A DNA stretch of 64,000 nt from Terriglobales bacterium. Its GTDB lineage: Bacteria > Acidobacteriota > Terriglobia > Terriglobales > Acidobacteriaceae. Location of the stretch: the NCBI GenBank assembly GCA_025462725.1, contig JAOAPE010000010.1, positions 62,001 through 126,000 of the forward strand, given 5' to 3'. The notes beneath the pieces were generated by a model. The model was not told the DNA's origin. It was given only the letters and a program-made list of their open reading frames with translations, and searched no databases. The position numbers were made by a program, and so were the translations under genes. This document shows, piece by piece, positions 24,085-33,377 of this stretch; position 1 is the first letter of the stretch; the number at the start of each line of letters is the position of its first letter.

Positions 24085-24385
24085 TTTCCCCACCACCCCG
24101 TGGCCTGGCTTTATCCTTTGCGGGAGGATGTGGAAGCATGAAGGATCGGAGCCTACTCCGGCGCCGCCGTCGCGATTCCCCGCGGAAGAACTCAGCAGGT
24201 TGTCTTTGTTCCCTGTTAGGTTCGGCCCTCCACGGCTGGAGTGTTAAACCAGACGTGGATACAACAAAAACTTGGTATGACTCGACAGAATCCTGTCGCT
24301 ATAAAACCCATGTGGGGGGAACGCTTGTTGCTTCTTTTTTCAAGCAGGACCGCTGGTTGGCAGCGGCCCCGCCTGAGGTAATCAG
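24085..24385. other. Intergenic region between rpsU and the zinc-ribbon gene
   Basis: No gene is seen. A branched hairpin (CAGGACCGCTG/CAGCGGCCCCGCCTG) at 24344-24376 follows the rpsU stop and may end its transcript, but it lacks a clear T run. Confidence 0.4.
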
Positions 24386-24583
24386 TTAGTCCTGCTCTTT
24401 ACGAGCCTTTTTCCGGTTACGCTTGCGCGCGAGTGCAGCTTTCACACGCTTCTTTTCGCCGGGCTTCAGGTAAAAGGAGTGTCTTTTCACTTCCTTGATG
24501 ATGTCCTCGGTCTGGACCTTTCTCTTGAAACGACGCAGGGCATTTTCTAACGGTTCGCCCTCTTGCACCTTTACTTCTGCCAA
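24386..24583 (-). CDS. rpsU: 30S ribosomal protein S21
   Basis: A 65-residue basic protein with S21 features (VKVQEGEPLENALRRFKRKV, then a C-terminal Lys/Arg-rich helix RKRNRKKARKEQ). It belongs to the small subunit and helps in base-pairing of mRNA with 16S rRNA. The start codon is TTG at 24583; upstream GGGGGTG is a weak binding site. It is transcribed alone. Confidence 0.95.
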   Translation of the reverse strand: MAEVKVQEGEPLENALRRFKRKVQTEDIIKEVKRHSFYLKPGEKKRVKAALARKRNRKKARKEQD

Positions 24584-24698
24584 CTAACAACACCCCCAAC
24601 CCAATCCTGTAGGACTGTGGAAAGTTTTGCAGCCTTTACGGGGCAAGTCAAGTTTTATCTGGGAAATGGCGTATGTAGACGCAGAGTTTACTGCTTCT

Positions 24699-25472
24699 TC
24701 AACGCGTTTGCGTCAATGGCACTAAAGTGGCACCCAGGATTTGGCGGGTTTTTGCGTCCTGGACGAAGACGATGACATGGAGGTCAGGGCGCTTCCAGTC
24801 GGGGTGGAGTTTGAGCTTTGATTCGGCGGTGAAGGTGGTGCCTTCGATCGGGCCGAGCAGGCGTAGTTCACGGACGACTCCGGTGTGGGTGAGGGTGCGG
24901 CCGTCGTTTTCTCCACGTTTGATGCTCGATTGGAGGTTGGACTCGGTAATGGCGAGTAGGACTTGGGCGTTCTTGGCGGATACGGGGATGGAGTCGATGT
25001 TGATCTCGAGGATTTGGTCGGGGGCGAGCGTCAGGGCGATGTTGGCTTTAGGTTTGTTTGCAGCGGCGGCGAGCGCGGTGCGGGCAGCGGAGTCGTCTGC
25101 GCCGTTGAATTCGGTCTTGCCGTCTACGATCATCTGCGGAGTGTAAACGGAGTCGAGGTTGAAGCTGTCGCCGTATTGGCGCTGGCGTTCGGTCAGTTCT
25201 TTCGAGGAGAAGCGGTCCGTCCATCCGAGGTGGTTCCAATAGTCCACGTGCTGGCCGAGGACGATGATGTCGGCGTTGGGGACGGGCTGCGTTTCTTCGA
25301 GCTTTTTCAGGAGCGCGTCGGCGGGAGGACAGGAGGAGCAGCCCTCAGAGGTGAAGAGTTCGACGATGACGGGGGTGCGTTTGGGGGTGGCAGAGGCGGA
25401 GGTGCGCTTGAGGGTGCCTAGCGCTGCAATGCCGATGATGAGAAGAATCGTGAAGAGCCAGAAGCGAGGCAT
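24699..25472 (-). CDS. DUF1223 thioredoxin-like secreted protein
   Basis: A 257-residue protein with an N-terminal hydrophobic anchor or signal (FWLFTILLIIGIAALGTL) and the DUF1223 signature VELFTSEGCSSCPPADALL, a thioredoxin-like fold with CxxC. QHVDYWNHLGWTDRFSS and YTPQMIVDG are further family blocks. It acts outside the cytoplasm, probably in redox or metal handling, although the family is uncharacterised. It lies downstream of the TonB receptor on the same strand (100-base gap). Confidence 0.85.
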   Translation of the reverse strand: MPRFWLFTILLIIGIAALGTLKRTSASATPKRTPVIVELFTSEGCSSCPPADALLKKLEETQPVPNADIIVLGQHVDYWNHLGWTDRFSSKELTERQRQYGDSFNLDSVYTPQMIVDGKTEFNGADDSAARTALAAAANKPKANIALTLAPDQILEINIDSIPVSAKNAQVLLAITESNLQSSIKRGENDGRTLTHTGVVRELRLLGPIEGTTFTAESKLKLHPDWKRPDLHVIVFVQDAKTRQILGATLVPLTQTR

Positions 25473-25571
25473 AGCTGTGGGTTAGATTACGCGGGCGTGG
25501 GGAAGTTACAAAGTTTTCGGGACCCAAGATGACAATTGAGCGGCGATGTGGGCGGGACGCCAGCGCTACGA

Positions 25572-28500
25572 TCAAAATTTTAGTCGCAGTGAGAATTGGA
25601 TCTGGCGGGGGGCGTAGGCGTTTGTGGGCGTTAAGAATGTTCTGGATTTAGTGAAGTAGGCGGGGTATTTGTTGGCGCCGATAGTGCGGTCTAACAGGAA
25701 AAATTCTGCGGCGGTGTTGGCGAAGCCGTCGTCGTTCACGTTCATGCGCTTGTTCTGGTGATTGAAGGTGTTAAAGCTTTCGGCGCTGGCTTCCATGCGG
25801 AAGCGGTCATTGAGTTGGAAGAGGCGTGTGATGCGCATGTCGCCGGAGATGTAGTTGGGGCCGACGGAGGAGTTGCGTCCTACGCCGGGGAGGCGGTCGT
25901 TCTCGGTATTGCCGTCGCGATTGGCGTCGCCGTTCACGTGGGCGTTGACCGGGCGTCCGCTGCCGGCGGTGAGGATGCCCGAGAGTCGCCAGTCATTGAA
26001 TATGTTTCGCAGCACGGCGTGGTCGCGATGGAATGGATGCGGGTCGGAGGTCCACGCGAGCGCGAGACGATGACGCTGGTCGGTGACGCTGGGTGCGCGC
26101 TCGGCGCTGGTGGAGGTAGTGTCCTGCACCTGTGATCCGGTGGTGAGGAGAGCGTCTTGTCCGTCATCTACGGCATGAGCGTATGTGTAGGCGAGGCGGA
26201 AGTAGAGGCCGTTGTTCATGCGTCGCTTGGCGGAGAGGGTGAAGCCGTTGTACTGGCTGCCAGCGGCACTTTCGAAGACATTGATCGCACCGAGATTGCT
26301 GATCGGACGTCGCAAATCGTTGATGCACGGCGGAAACGGACAGGTGAGGCTCTTTGCGAACTGCCACGTGGAAAATGAATTCAGTGTGTAGAAGTCTCCG
26401 GTGAAAGTGTTCCCTGTTTCGTCATAAATGGGATACGTCTCTGAAATGGGAGTCGGGAGATTCTTGTCGCGCGCGCGGATCAGGTGCTTGCCAGTGACAA
26501 AGAGATAGGCAACACCAATGGCAGTCTTCTTTGCGACTTCTTTTTCGACAGTGACGCTGACCTGTTGCACATACGGGGTTTGAAAATCTTTGGAGAAACT
26601 GGAAATCTCGCTAGTTAGAAAACTGGCGAGGCTGGCAGGCGCGGCGCAATTGGCCAGCGAGCCGCATTGAACGAGGGGCTTTGGGTACGTGGGAAAGACC
26701 TGGCGGTCGAAAAAGTTTGCGTAGTCGAGAAACAAGTGCGATTGCGCCAGCCCGTTATTGAGTTCGACGGCTGACGTGTATATCTGCGGGATTCGGGTAT
26801 AGAAGAGGCCGTATCCGCCGCGAATGACGAAAGGGCGATTCTCGCCGCCAAGCGATGCTGCGAAGCCGAGACGTGGAGAGATGTTGTTGGTGTCGAGTGG
26901 GACTTTGCCTGATTCCGGCCATGCGGGATTGTTGACGAGTCCTGCGGAGCGGAATGATTGCAGATCGTAGCGGACGCCCGCGCTGAGCGAGAGATGATTG
27001 CCAATACGGGCGGTGTCCTGAAGAAAGAGCGCGTATTCGTTGGTATCCGGTCGTGATGTGGCTTGTCCGAAATTCTGGATGTAGTAGCGCGGGACCTGAT
27101 GCGCGTAGGCGCGTAGTGGCGTGAGTGGAAGTCCGCCGACCTGCGGGACAAAGGTGAATGGATTCACTTTGATGCCTGAATAAATGTATTCGCCGCCGAA
27201 GAGGCTGGGGAAGAAGTTGTTGTCGCGAGTGAGGCTGAGGTCACCGCCAAACTTGATGGCGTGGCGATGGTTGGTGATGCTGATAGTGTCGGCAATGTTA
27301 AGGCGGTGCTCGCGGGTGCGTCGCGGAAGGACGCTGGAGCGGCCGAATCCGCTGATGAGGTCTGTGATCTTGGTCTGCGGGTCAGTTGAGTTTGCGTCCG
27401 AACTTTGCAGGTCACGCGAGAACTGCACACGCAGATGGCTAGTGGTGCGAGCGCCGAGCGCGCTGGTCAGCGATATGTTGGCGCTCTCCGTGCTAACGCG
27501 CTCTTCCCCATTTTCACTTGTGGCGAAATTGGTGATTGGGCTCGCGGGATCGAAAAAGACATTATTTTGTCCGTAATAGCGCGAGATGTTCAGCTTGGCG
27601 CTGAGGTACTGGTGCGGATTGATGGCAATGTCAGTCTTGAAGAATCCGGTATTGCCGAGGAGCGCAGAGCGAAACTCTCCACCGAGCAGCGAGAGTTTAT
27701 CGGCAGCGGCGGTGACAAGGGCTTTGTCGGTGGCTTCATAGTCATTCGTGGTGGGAGTGACTTGCGAAGTGCCATTTGCGAACTGCACGACTGTCGGAAT
27801 GTGAAAGATGTGCTGGTCGAATCCGGCGAAGTAGAAAATCTTATTGCGCTTGAGGGGCCCACCGATGGTGAATCCGAATTGGTCTTGCTTGTCAGGATAC
27901 TTCTTGCGCACGAAGGGATGCGTAGCGGCTGTGCGGCCATCACGCAAATAATAAAACGCGCTGCCGTGCGTGTGATTGGAGCCGGATTTTGTAACGACGT
28001 TTACGACGGCCCCGCCGGAGCGTCCTAGCTCCGCGCCGTAGGTGTTCGAGGAGACGCGAAACTCCTGCACTACTTCATTGCTGAACTGGTAGGGCGCGCG
28101 ATATCGCCCGCGGGCCTGTCCGAAGAACCCGTTGTTGTTGTCTGCGCCGTCGACGAGGTAGCTGGAGTTGTATCCGCGAACGCCGCCGAAGGAGAGGTCT
28201 CCGTTGGAGGATGATGTGAGTCCGCGCGGATCTTGCGTGACTCCGGGCGTGAGCAGGACGAGATCAGTGAATCGCCGTCCGTTGATGGGAAGTTCGGCGA
28301 TGGCGCGCTCGTCAATGACATCTGAGATGGCGCCAGGTTGAGTTTCCACGACGGGCGTGTCGGCTGAAACAGAGACAGACTCCTGCGCTCCAGCGATTCG
28401 CATGGAGATAGTGAGCGATGCAACACCGCCGACTTCGGCTTTGATCGCGGTGGCGGAATAGGGTGCAAAGTTTTTGGCGGTAATAGCGATGGTGTAGTCG

Positions 28501-28712
28501 CCGGGGGGAAGGAGGTCGAAAGAGAATCTGCCTTCAGTTCCGGTGGATGCTGTGCGAGTGATATCGGTGGCGGAATTCGTCAGCACAACGCTGGCGTTTG
28601 CGATGGCTGCTCCGGAGGCGTCAACTACACTGCCGCGGACGGCAGAGGTGGATGCCTCCTGCGCGAAAGCGGTTGCGGAGAATGCAAGCACGAAGAGAAT
28701 CCGTTTGAGCAT
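25572..28712 (-). CDS. TonB-dependent receptor, Oar-like, with carboxypeptidase-regulatory domain
   Basis: A 1046-residue outer-membrane protein. Signal peptide MLKRILFVLAFSATAFAQ is followed by a carboxypeptidase regulatory-like domain (about 25-105, GSVVDASGAAIANASVVLTN), then a plug (about 120-230, with LPINGRRFTDLVLLTPGV and YLVDGADNNNG) and a long beta-barrel ending in the aromatic IQFSLRLKF. Such Oar-like receptors are highly expanded in Acidobacteria and probably import polymers or other large substrates. No tonB, exbB or SusD-like gene is adjacent, so the ligand is unknown. Confidence 0.92.
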   Translation of the reverse strand: MLKRILFVLAFSATAFAQEASTSAVRGSVVDASGAAIANASVVLTNSATDITRTASTGTEGRFSFDLLPPGDYTIAITAKNFAPYSATAIKAEVGGVASLTISMRIAGAQESVSVSADTPVVETQPGAISDVIDERAIAELPINGRRFTDLVLLTPGVTQDPRGLTSSSNGDLSFGGVRGYNSSYLVDGADNNNGFFGQARGRYRAPYQFSNEVVQEFRVSSNTYGAELGRSGGAVVNVVTKSGSNHTHGSAFYYLRDGRTAATHPFVRKKYPDKQDQFGFTIGGPLKRNKIFYFAGFDQHIFHIPTVVQFANGTSQVTPTTNDYEATDKALVTAAADKLSLLGGEFRSALLGNTGFFKTDIAINPHQYLSAKLNISRYYGQNNVFFDPASPITNFATSENGEERVSTESANISLTSALGARTTSHLRVQFSRDLQSSDANSTDPQTKITDLISGFGRSSVLPRRTREHRLNIADTISITNHRHAIKFGGDLSLTRDNNFFPSLFGGEYIYSGIKVNPFTFVPQVGGLPLTPLRAYAHQVPRYYIQNFGQATSRPDTNEYALFLQDTARIGNHLSLSAGVRYDLQSFRSAGLVNNPAWPESGKVPLDTNNISPRLGFAASLGGENRPFVIRGGYGLFYTRIPQIYTSAVELNNGLAQSHLFLDYANFFDRQVFPTYPKPLVQCGSLANCAAPASLASFLTSEISSFSKDFQTPYVQQVSVTVEKEVAKKTAIGVAYLFVTGKHLIRARDKNLPTPISETYPIYDETGNTFTGDFYTLNSFSTWQFAKSLTCPFPPCINDLRRPISNLGAINVFESAAGSQYNGFTLSAKRRMNNGLYFRLAYTYAHAVDDGQDALLTTGSQVQDTTSTSAERAPSVTDQRHRLALAWTSDPHPFHRDHAVLRNIFNDWRLSGILTAGSGRPVNAHVNGDANRDGNTENDRLPGVGRNSSVGPNYISGDMRITRLFQLNDRFRMEASAESFNTFNHQNKRMNVNDDGFANTAAEFFLLDRTIGANKYPAYFTKSRTFLTPTNAYAPRQIQFSLRLKF

Positions 28713-28947
28713 GAGTGGGGAGTTGTAGCATTCGAGTTCCGTTTTGGGATGGCGAGATTGGGAAATTTACGAAATCCGGAATTAAGTCAGAAATCAAAAT
28801 CTTGAACCACAGAGGACACAAAGGGTTCACAAAGAAAACAAAAGAGGGCGGGATTGGAGTGCTGAGTGGCTTGGGAGGTGGTTGCAAACGTGGTATTTTC
28901 AATAGATTGCAAGGATTTGAAGTTCGTACCTGTACGGTTCCCTATAA
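28713..28947. repeat. Divergent intergenic region
   Basis: No gene. Contains an inverted CTTTGTG-type dispersed element (AACCACAGAGGACACAAAGG) at 28803-28840, shared with 18009 and 21455. It should hold promoters of both the TonB receptor and the carbonic-anhydrase gene, but none is clear. Confidence 0.5.
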
Positions 28948-29469
28948 ATGATACGACCATATAAAGGTGTGTCGCCGACGATAGCGGCGGGTTGCTACAT
29001 TGACGCTTCGGCGCAGGTGATTGGCGACGTTGAGATCGGCGAGCGGTCGAGCGTGTGGATGAATGCCGTGGTGCGCGGCGACGTGAACTCGATCCGCATT
29101 GGGGCGAATTCGAACATCCAGGATTGCAGCGTGCTGCATGGCATGCTGAACAAGTACAAAGTCATCGTCGGCGATTGGGTGACGGTGGGACATTCGGTCA
29201 CGCTGCATGGATGCACCGTGGAAGACCGCTGCCTCATCGGCATGGGCGTGGTGATATTGAATAATGCGCGGATCGGCGCGGGAAGTATTATCGCCGCGGG
29301 CACGGTGATCCCGGAGAACACGGTGGTGGAGCCGGGGTCATTGTGGATGGGGACTCCGGGGAAATTCCAGCGCACGCTGGATGAGGCCGCGCAAGAGAGC
29401 ATCATGACGTATGCGAGGAATTATTTGGGGTATACGGAGCAGTATTTAGAGGAAATTGGCAATTTGTGA
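28948..29469 (+). CDS. gamma-carbonic anhydrase family protein
   Basis: A 173-residue left-handed beta-helix protein of hexapeptide repeats (ASAQVIGDVEIGERSSVWMNAVVRGDVNSIRIG). The His ligands of the trimer-interface metal site are in SVLHG and VTVGHSVTLHGC. The length and NIQD block fit YrdA/CaiE-type gamma-carbonic anhydrases. It may hydrate CO2 or act as a metal-dependent acyl-type enzyme; activity is not assured in this family. No ribosome binding site is visible before the ATG. Confidence 0.9.
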   Translation: MIRPYKGVSPTIAAGCYIDASAQVIGDVEIGERSSVWMNAVVRGDVNSIRIGANSNIQDCSVLHGMLNKYKVIVGDWVTVGHSVTLHGCTVEDRCLIGMGVVILNNARIGAGSIIAAGTVIPENTVVEPGSLWMGTPGKFQRTLDEAAQESIMTYARNYLGYTEQYLEEIGNL

Positions 29470-29479
29470 TTTGACTCTG

Positions 29480-30004
29480 ATGATCCCTTTAGACAGTCCG
29501 AAGTGGAAAGATCTGAAGCAAGCATACGGCTCGGCTGAAAACATCCCCGCGCTGTTACGAGCTTTGTCAGCTCCGGGTTCCGCAGTTGAACAGAAGAAAG
29601 TTTGGCATGAAATATGGAGTTGCTTGTGCCATCAAACTGACGTTTATGACGGCACCTATGCAGCGATTCCTCATTTCCTAGCGATATTGAAGACGAAAGA
29701 AGGACGGGAGAGAGCAGCGTTTTATCACTTCATTGGGTACTCGTTCATGTGCGCCAACATGCCCGACGCAGTGACTTTTCCGATCGAGTTAGCGCATGAA
29801 GTGAAACAGTCCGTCACGGAGACTCTTTCGCTACTTTTGGCAGACTTGAAATTAGAATGGCCGAACAACGAACTTCGCATGCTTACTTCAATGTTGCTTG
29901 CATTGAAGGGTGATTTTGCCGGGAGTTCACTTTTATTGAATTGGGAATCCCTGGAAAAAGATTGCATTGTCGAAGCAGTCGATCCCTTCGAGATGACACG
30001 ATGA
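29480..30004 (+). CDS. HEAT-like uncharacterised protein coupled to hisS
   Basis: A 174-residue helical protein. SAENIPALLRALSAPGSAVEQKKVWHEIWSCLCHQTDVYDGTYAAIPHFLAIL matches, from memory, a widespread HEAT-like family (IPxLLxxL...HQGxVYxATxxAVPFLxxL) often annotated as hypothetical and sometimes found as a toxin-immunity-like protein. The ATG at 29480 is the best start (a TTG at 29456 is in frame). Its stop overlaps hisS (ATGA). It is less GC-rich than hisS, suggesting insertion. No toxin is adjacent; function unknown. Confidence 0.6.
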   Translation: MIPLDSPKWKDLKQAYGSAENIPALLRALSAPGSAVEQKKVWHEIWSCLCHQTDVYDGTYAAIPHFLAILKTKEGRERAAFYHFIGYSFMCANMPDAVTFPIELAHEVKQSVTETLSLLLADLKLEWPNNELRMLTSMLLALKGDFAGSSLLLNWESLEKDCIVEAVDPFEMTR

Positions 30005-31287
30005 TCAAGGCCGTTCGAGGAACACGCGACATATTGCCGCCGGATTCGGCGCTCTTCCAGTTTGTGGAAGCTCAGGCGCGCGAAGTGTTCCGTCTTTACA
30101 ACTTCCAGGAAGTGCGCACGCCGATATTCGAGGACACGCAGTTGTTCTCTCGCAGCGTTGGCGAAGAGACGGACATTGTCGGAAAAGAGATGTTCACGTG
30201 GGAAGACAAGGCGCGGGCCCAGAGTGAGAAGGCGCAGTCGCTGACGCTGAGGCCGGAGAACACGGCTGGCGTGGTACGCGCGTACATCGAACACGGGCTG
30301 GGCGACAAAGGGCAGCTGCAAAAGCTTTATTACATGGGGCCGCAGTTTCGCCGGGAGCGGCCGCAGAAGGGGCGGTATCGGCAGTTTTATCAGATAGGCG
30401 CGGAAGTGATTGGGCCGGCGAGTGCGGGAAGCGAATCTCCGGCGCGCGATGCGGAAGTGATCGAGATGTTGGCGATGCTGCTCGACCGCGTGGGCATTAA
30501 AGGTTGGACGCTGCTGCTGAACTCCGTCGGATGCGCTAATGATCGCGGGAAGTACAACGAGGCACTGCGCGCGGCGCTGAAGGATGTTGTGGGACAGATG
30601 TGTGCGGATTGTCAGCGGCGGGCCGAGACGAATCCATTGCGCGTGCTGGATTGCAAAGTTCCGGAAGACCAGCCGACGATCGAGAAGCTGCCGAAGATAT
30701 CGGAGTACTTGGACGAGCCGTGTCGCGAAAATTTTGCGGAAGTGAAAAAGATTCTGGATGCGGTCGGCGTGAAGTACGAATTGAATGAGCGGATGGTGCG
30801 CGGGCTCGATTACTACACGCGCACGACATTTGAATTCACGCACGGTGGACTAGGCGCACAGAGTGCATTGCTTGGCGGCGGCAGGTATGACGGATTGTCC
30901 GAAATGTTAGGCGGACCGAAGGCACCGGGGATTGGATTCGCGCTGGGGCTGGATAGGTTTGTGTTGGCGTTGCAGAGCGAAGCTTCAGGTGCGCAGGTTC
31001 AGAGCGCGGTTTCCGCGTACATTGCGCCACTTGGTGCAGGAATGAACGCCGCTGCGGCGAAGCTGGCGCGGGAGTTGCGCGCGCAGGGTGTCGCGCTGGA
31101 GTTGGGCGACGAGAGCTTCCGCTTGAAGAAATCATTTGAAGCTGCGGAGAGAACTGGAGCGAAGTTCGTGGTGATTGTCGGCGAGAATGAAGTGAAGGCC
31201 GACACGTTCGCGGTGAAGGACATTAAGAGTGGCGAGCAGAAGACCATTCCACGCTCGGAGTTGGCGAAAACGCTAGGCGGGAGATGA
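30001..31287 (+). CDS. hisS: histidine--tRNA ligase
   Basis: A 428-residue class II synthetase. Motif 1 and the HisRS start (AVRGTRDILPPDSALF), motif 2 (LTLRPENTAGVVRAY...YMGPQFRRERPQKGRYRQFYQIGAE) and the HisA motif LNERMVRGLDYYTRTTFEF are present, then a C-terminal anticodon-binding domain (AYIAPLGAGMNAAAAKLARELR). ATG 30001 gives the family start. It charges tRNA-His. The HEAT-like gene upstream overlaps by four bases. Confidence 0.96.
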   Translation: MIKAVRGTRDILPPDSALFQFVEAQAREVFRLYNFQEVRTPIFEDTQLFSRSVGEETDIVGKEMFTWEDKARAQSEKAQSLTLRPENTAGVVRAYIEHGLGDKGQLQKLYYMGPQFRRERPQKGRYRQFYQIGAEVIGPASAGSESPARDAEVIEMLAMLLDRVGIKGWTLLLNSVGCANDRGKYNEALRAALKDVVGQMCADCQRRAETNPLRVLDCKVPEDQPTIEKLPKISEYLDEPCRENFAEVKKILDAVGVKYELNERMVRGLDYYTRTTFEFTHGGLGAQSALLGGGRYDGLSEMLGGPKAPGIGFALGLDRFVLALQSEASGAQVQSAVSAYIAPLGAGMNAAAAKLARELRAQGVALELGDESFRLKKSFEAAERTGAKFVVIVGENEVKADTFAVKDIKSGEQKTIPRSELAKTLGGR

Positions 31288-31391
31288 GGCTGCCGTCCCT
31301 ACGGGACTCGATCCGCCTTTGCTCGACAACCCACCACTTCCGTGGTGGGCTAAGCGCTTCCGCTTTCCGCACCTACGGCGCTTGTCCCTGA
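31288..31391. repeat. Hairpin repeat between hisS and aspS
   Basis: GCCGTCCCTACGGGACTCG, CCCACCACTTCCGTGGTGGG and TTTCCGCACCTACGGCGC, a near-copy of the element at 38109-38204. Confidence 0.85.
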
Positions 31392-31478
31392 TTGGACGCG
31401 CTGGGAACATTCACGCTGTTATTCTTAGAGGCTAATAAGCCTGCGGTCATCCGCATGAATCCGCGGCTAGAAAGAATT

Positions 31479-33320
31479 ATGCAATTGGATTTTTTAGGCG
31501 ATCTGAAACGAACTCATACCTGCGGGGCGCTACGTGCGTCCGATGCAGGCAACACTGTTGTTGTGATGGGCTGGGTCAACCGTCGACGCGACCTGGGTAA
31601 CCTGATCTTTGTTGACTTGCGCGATCGTAGCGGGCTGACGCAGGTGGTATTCAATGCGGAGCAGAGTCGGGCGATCCACGAGAAGGCGAGCGCGTTGCGC
31701 ACGGAGTATGTGATCGCGGTGACGGGCACGGTGAAGAAGCGCGAGCCGAACACTGTGAACAAGAACATTCCGACAGGTGAGATCGATGTTGTCGCCACCG
31801 AGTTGCGGTTGCTGAACGAGGCGAAGACTCCGCCGTTCTCACCCAGTGATGATGCGAACTCGACTGTTGCGAATGATGAGACGCGCCTGAAGTATCGATA
31901 CATTGACCTGCGGCGTCCGCAGATGCAGGCGAACATTGAGCTGCGGCATAAGGTGGCGTTGGCTATTCGCAATGAATTGTCAGGGCGCGGATTTCTTGAG
32001 ATTGAGACGCCTTTCATGACACGCAGCACGCCGGAGGGCGCGCGCGATTATCTGGTGCCGAGCAGGGTGCATCCGGGACAGTTCTATGCGCTGCCGCAGT
32101 CTCCGCAGTTGTTCAAGCAGATACTGATGATCTCCGGGTTCGATAAATATTTTCAGATCGTGCGCTGCTTCCGCGACGAAGACCTGCGCGCGGACCGCCA
32201 GCCGGAGTTCACGCAGATTGATCTGGAGATGACGTTTCCGCAACAGGAGCGCGTGTTCGAAGTAGTGGAAGGATTCCTAACAGCCGCGTTCAAGGCGGCG
32301 GGACACGAGTTGAAGACTCCGTTCCCGCGGATGTCGTATGACGAGGCGATCCAGCAGTACGGCAGTGACAAACCGGATTTGCGATTGCCGGCGATGACCG
32401 ATGTGCGCGATGCATTCTCAGCGGAAGAGTTGGGAACGTTGCAGATCGAGGCGCAACTTCCGGTGATGTGTGTGCGAATCCCGGGCGTGGGCGAGTTGTC
32501 GCGAAAAGAGCGCGATGAGATCAAGACGCTGACGTCGGGAAAAAACGGCGCGAAGATTCTGGAGGATTTCAAGCGATTGGAGAAATCGTTTCCTGAGTCA
32601 GTCGCGAAGATCCGCGCGAAGTGCGGTGCGCAGGCAGACGATTTGCTTGTGCTGGTTGCGGGCGGAGCGAAACCGGCGGCGCATCCTTCGGAGGGCGGAG
32701 TGAAGCCCGAAGTGAAGCAGCATGATCACGCGGTGTTCACGGCCGCGGGCGCACTACGATTGGCGCTGGCGCAGAAGTATGCGGAGCGACACAAACTTTT
32801 CGAGCGCAGCGGCGACACGGCAAAAGATTTCCGTTGGATCTGGGTGACGGACTTCCCAATGTTCGAGTATGACGAAGAAGGCAAGCGGTGGGCGGCAGCG
32901 CACCATCCGTTTACCTCTCCGCATGAGCAGGATTTGATCGCGGGCAGGTTGGAATCGGATCCGGGAGCGGTGCGCGCGCTGGCCTATGACGTGGTGCTGA
33001 ACGGCACGGAGTTGGGGTCAGGCAGCATACGAATCCATCAGCAAGAGATTCAGAAGCAGATCTTCCGCGCGCTGGGGATGACGGACGAAGAGGCACGATC
33101 GCGATTCGGATTCTTCCTGGAAGCGCTGGAATATGGGACTCCTCCGCATGGGGGTATCGCCCTGGGATTGGATCGTATTGTGATGATCCTGGCGGACGGC
33201 GACAGTTTGCGTGAAGTGATTCCCTTCCCCAAGACAGCGCAAGCGAAAGACCTGATGGTGGATGCGCCGACTCCGGTGAGCGAAGCACAGTTGAAAGAGT
33301 TGGGAATCAAGGTGAAATAG
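31479..33320 (+). CDS. aspS: aspartate--tRNA ligase
   Basis: A 613-residue class IIb synthetase. The OB anticodon-binding domain has RTHTCGALRASDAGNTVVVMGWVNRRRDLG. The core has RYRYIDLRRPQMQ, motif 2 (RCFRDEDLRADRQPEFTQIDLEM), a bacterial GAD insertion (about 290-420) and motif 3 (GGIALGLDRIVMILADGDSLREVIPFPK). ATG 31479 (MQLDFLGDLKRTHTCG) is preferred over the frame-start upstream, which lies in the repeat. Whether it also misacylates tRNA-Asn cannot be told; no gatCAB in the window. Confidence 0.95.
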   Translation: MQLDFLGDLKRTHTCGALRASDAGNTVVVMGWVNRRRDLGNLIFVDLRDRSGLTQVVFNAEQSRAIHEKASALRTEYVIAVTGTVKKREPNTVNKNIPTGEIDVVATELRLLNEAKTPPFSPSDDANSTVANDETRLKYRYIDLRRPQMQANIELRHKVALAIRNELSGRGFLEIETPFMTRSTPEGARDYLVPSRVHPGQFYALPQSPQLFKQILMISGFDKYFQIVRCFRDEDLRADRQPEFTQIDLEMTFPQQERVFEVVEGFLTAAFKAAGHELKTPFPRMSYDEAIQQYGSDKPDLRLPAMTDVRDAFSAEELGTLQIEAQLPVMCVRIPGVGELSRKERDEIKTLTSGKNGAKILEDFKRLEKSFPESVAKIRAKCGAQADDLLVLVAGGAKPAAHPSEGGVKPEVKQHDHAVFTAAGALRLALAQKYAERHKLFERSGDTAKDFRWIWVTDFPMFEYDEEGKRWAAAHHPFTSPHEQDLIAGRLESDPGAVRALAYDVVLNGTELGSGSIRIHQQEIQKQIFRALGMTDEEARSRFGFFLEALEYGTPPHGGIALGLDRIVMILADGDSLREVIPFPKTAQAKDLMVDAPTPVSEAQLKELGIKVK

Positions 33321-33333
33321 ATTCGAGCTCGCG

Positions 33334-33366
33334 AGAAAAGCCCTCCATTGTGGAGGGCTTTTTGTT
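33334..33366 (+). terminator. Bidirectional terminator between aspS and the HAF lipoprotein
   Basis: AAAAGCCCTCCA/TGGAGGGCTTTTT stem-loop with A and T flanks between the two convergent genes. Confidence 0.9.
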
Positions 33367-33377
33367 TGCCGGGCAGA

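Noticed and set aside
29725-30843. 372-residue minus frame antisense to hisS
   Set aside because: HisS motifs are unmistakable in the plus frame.
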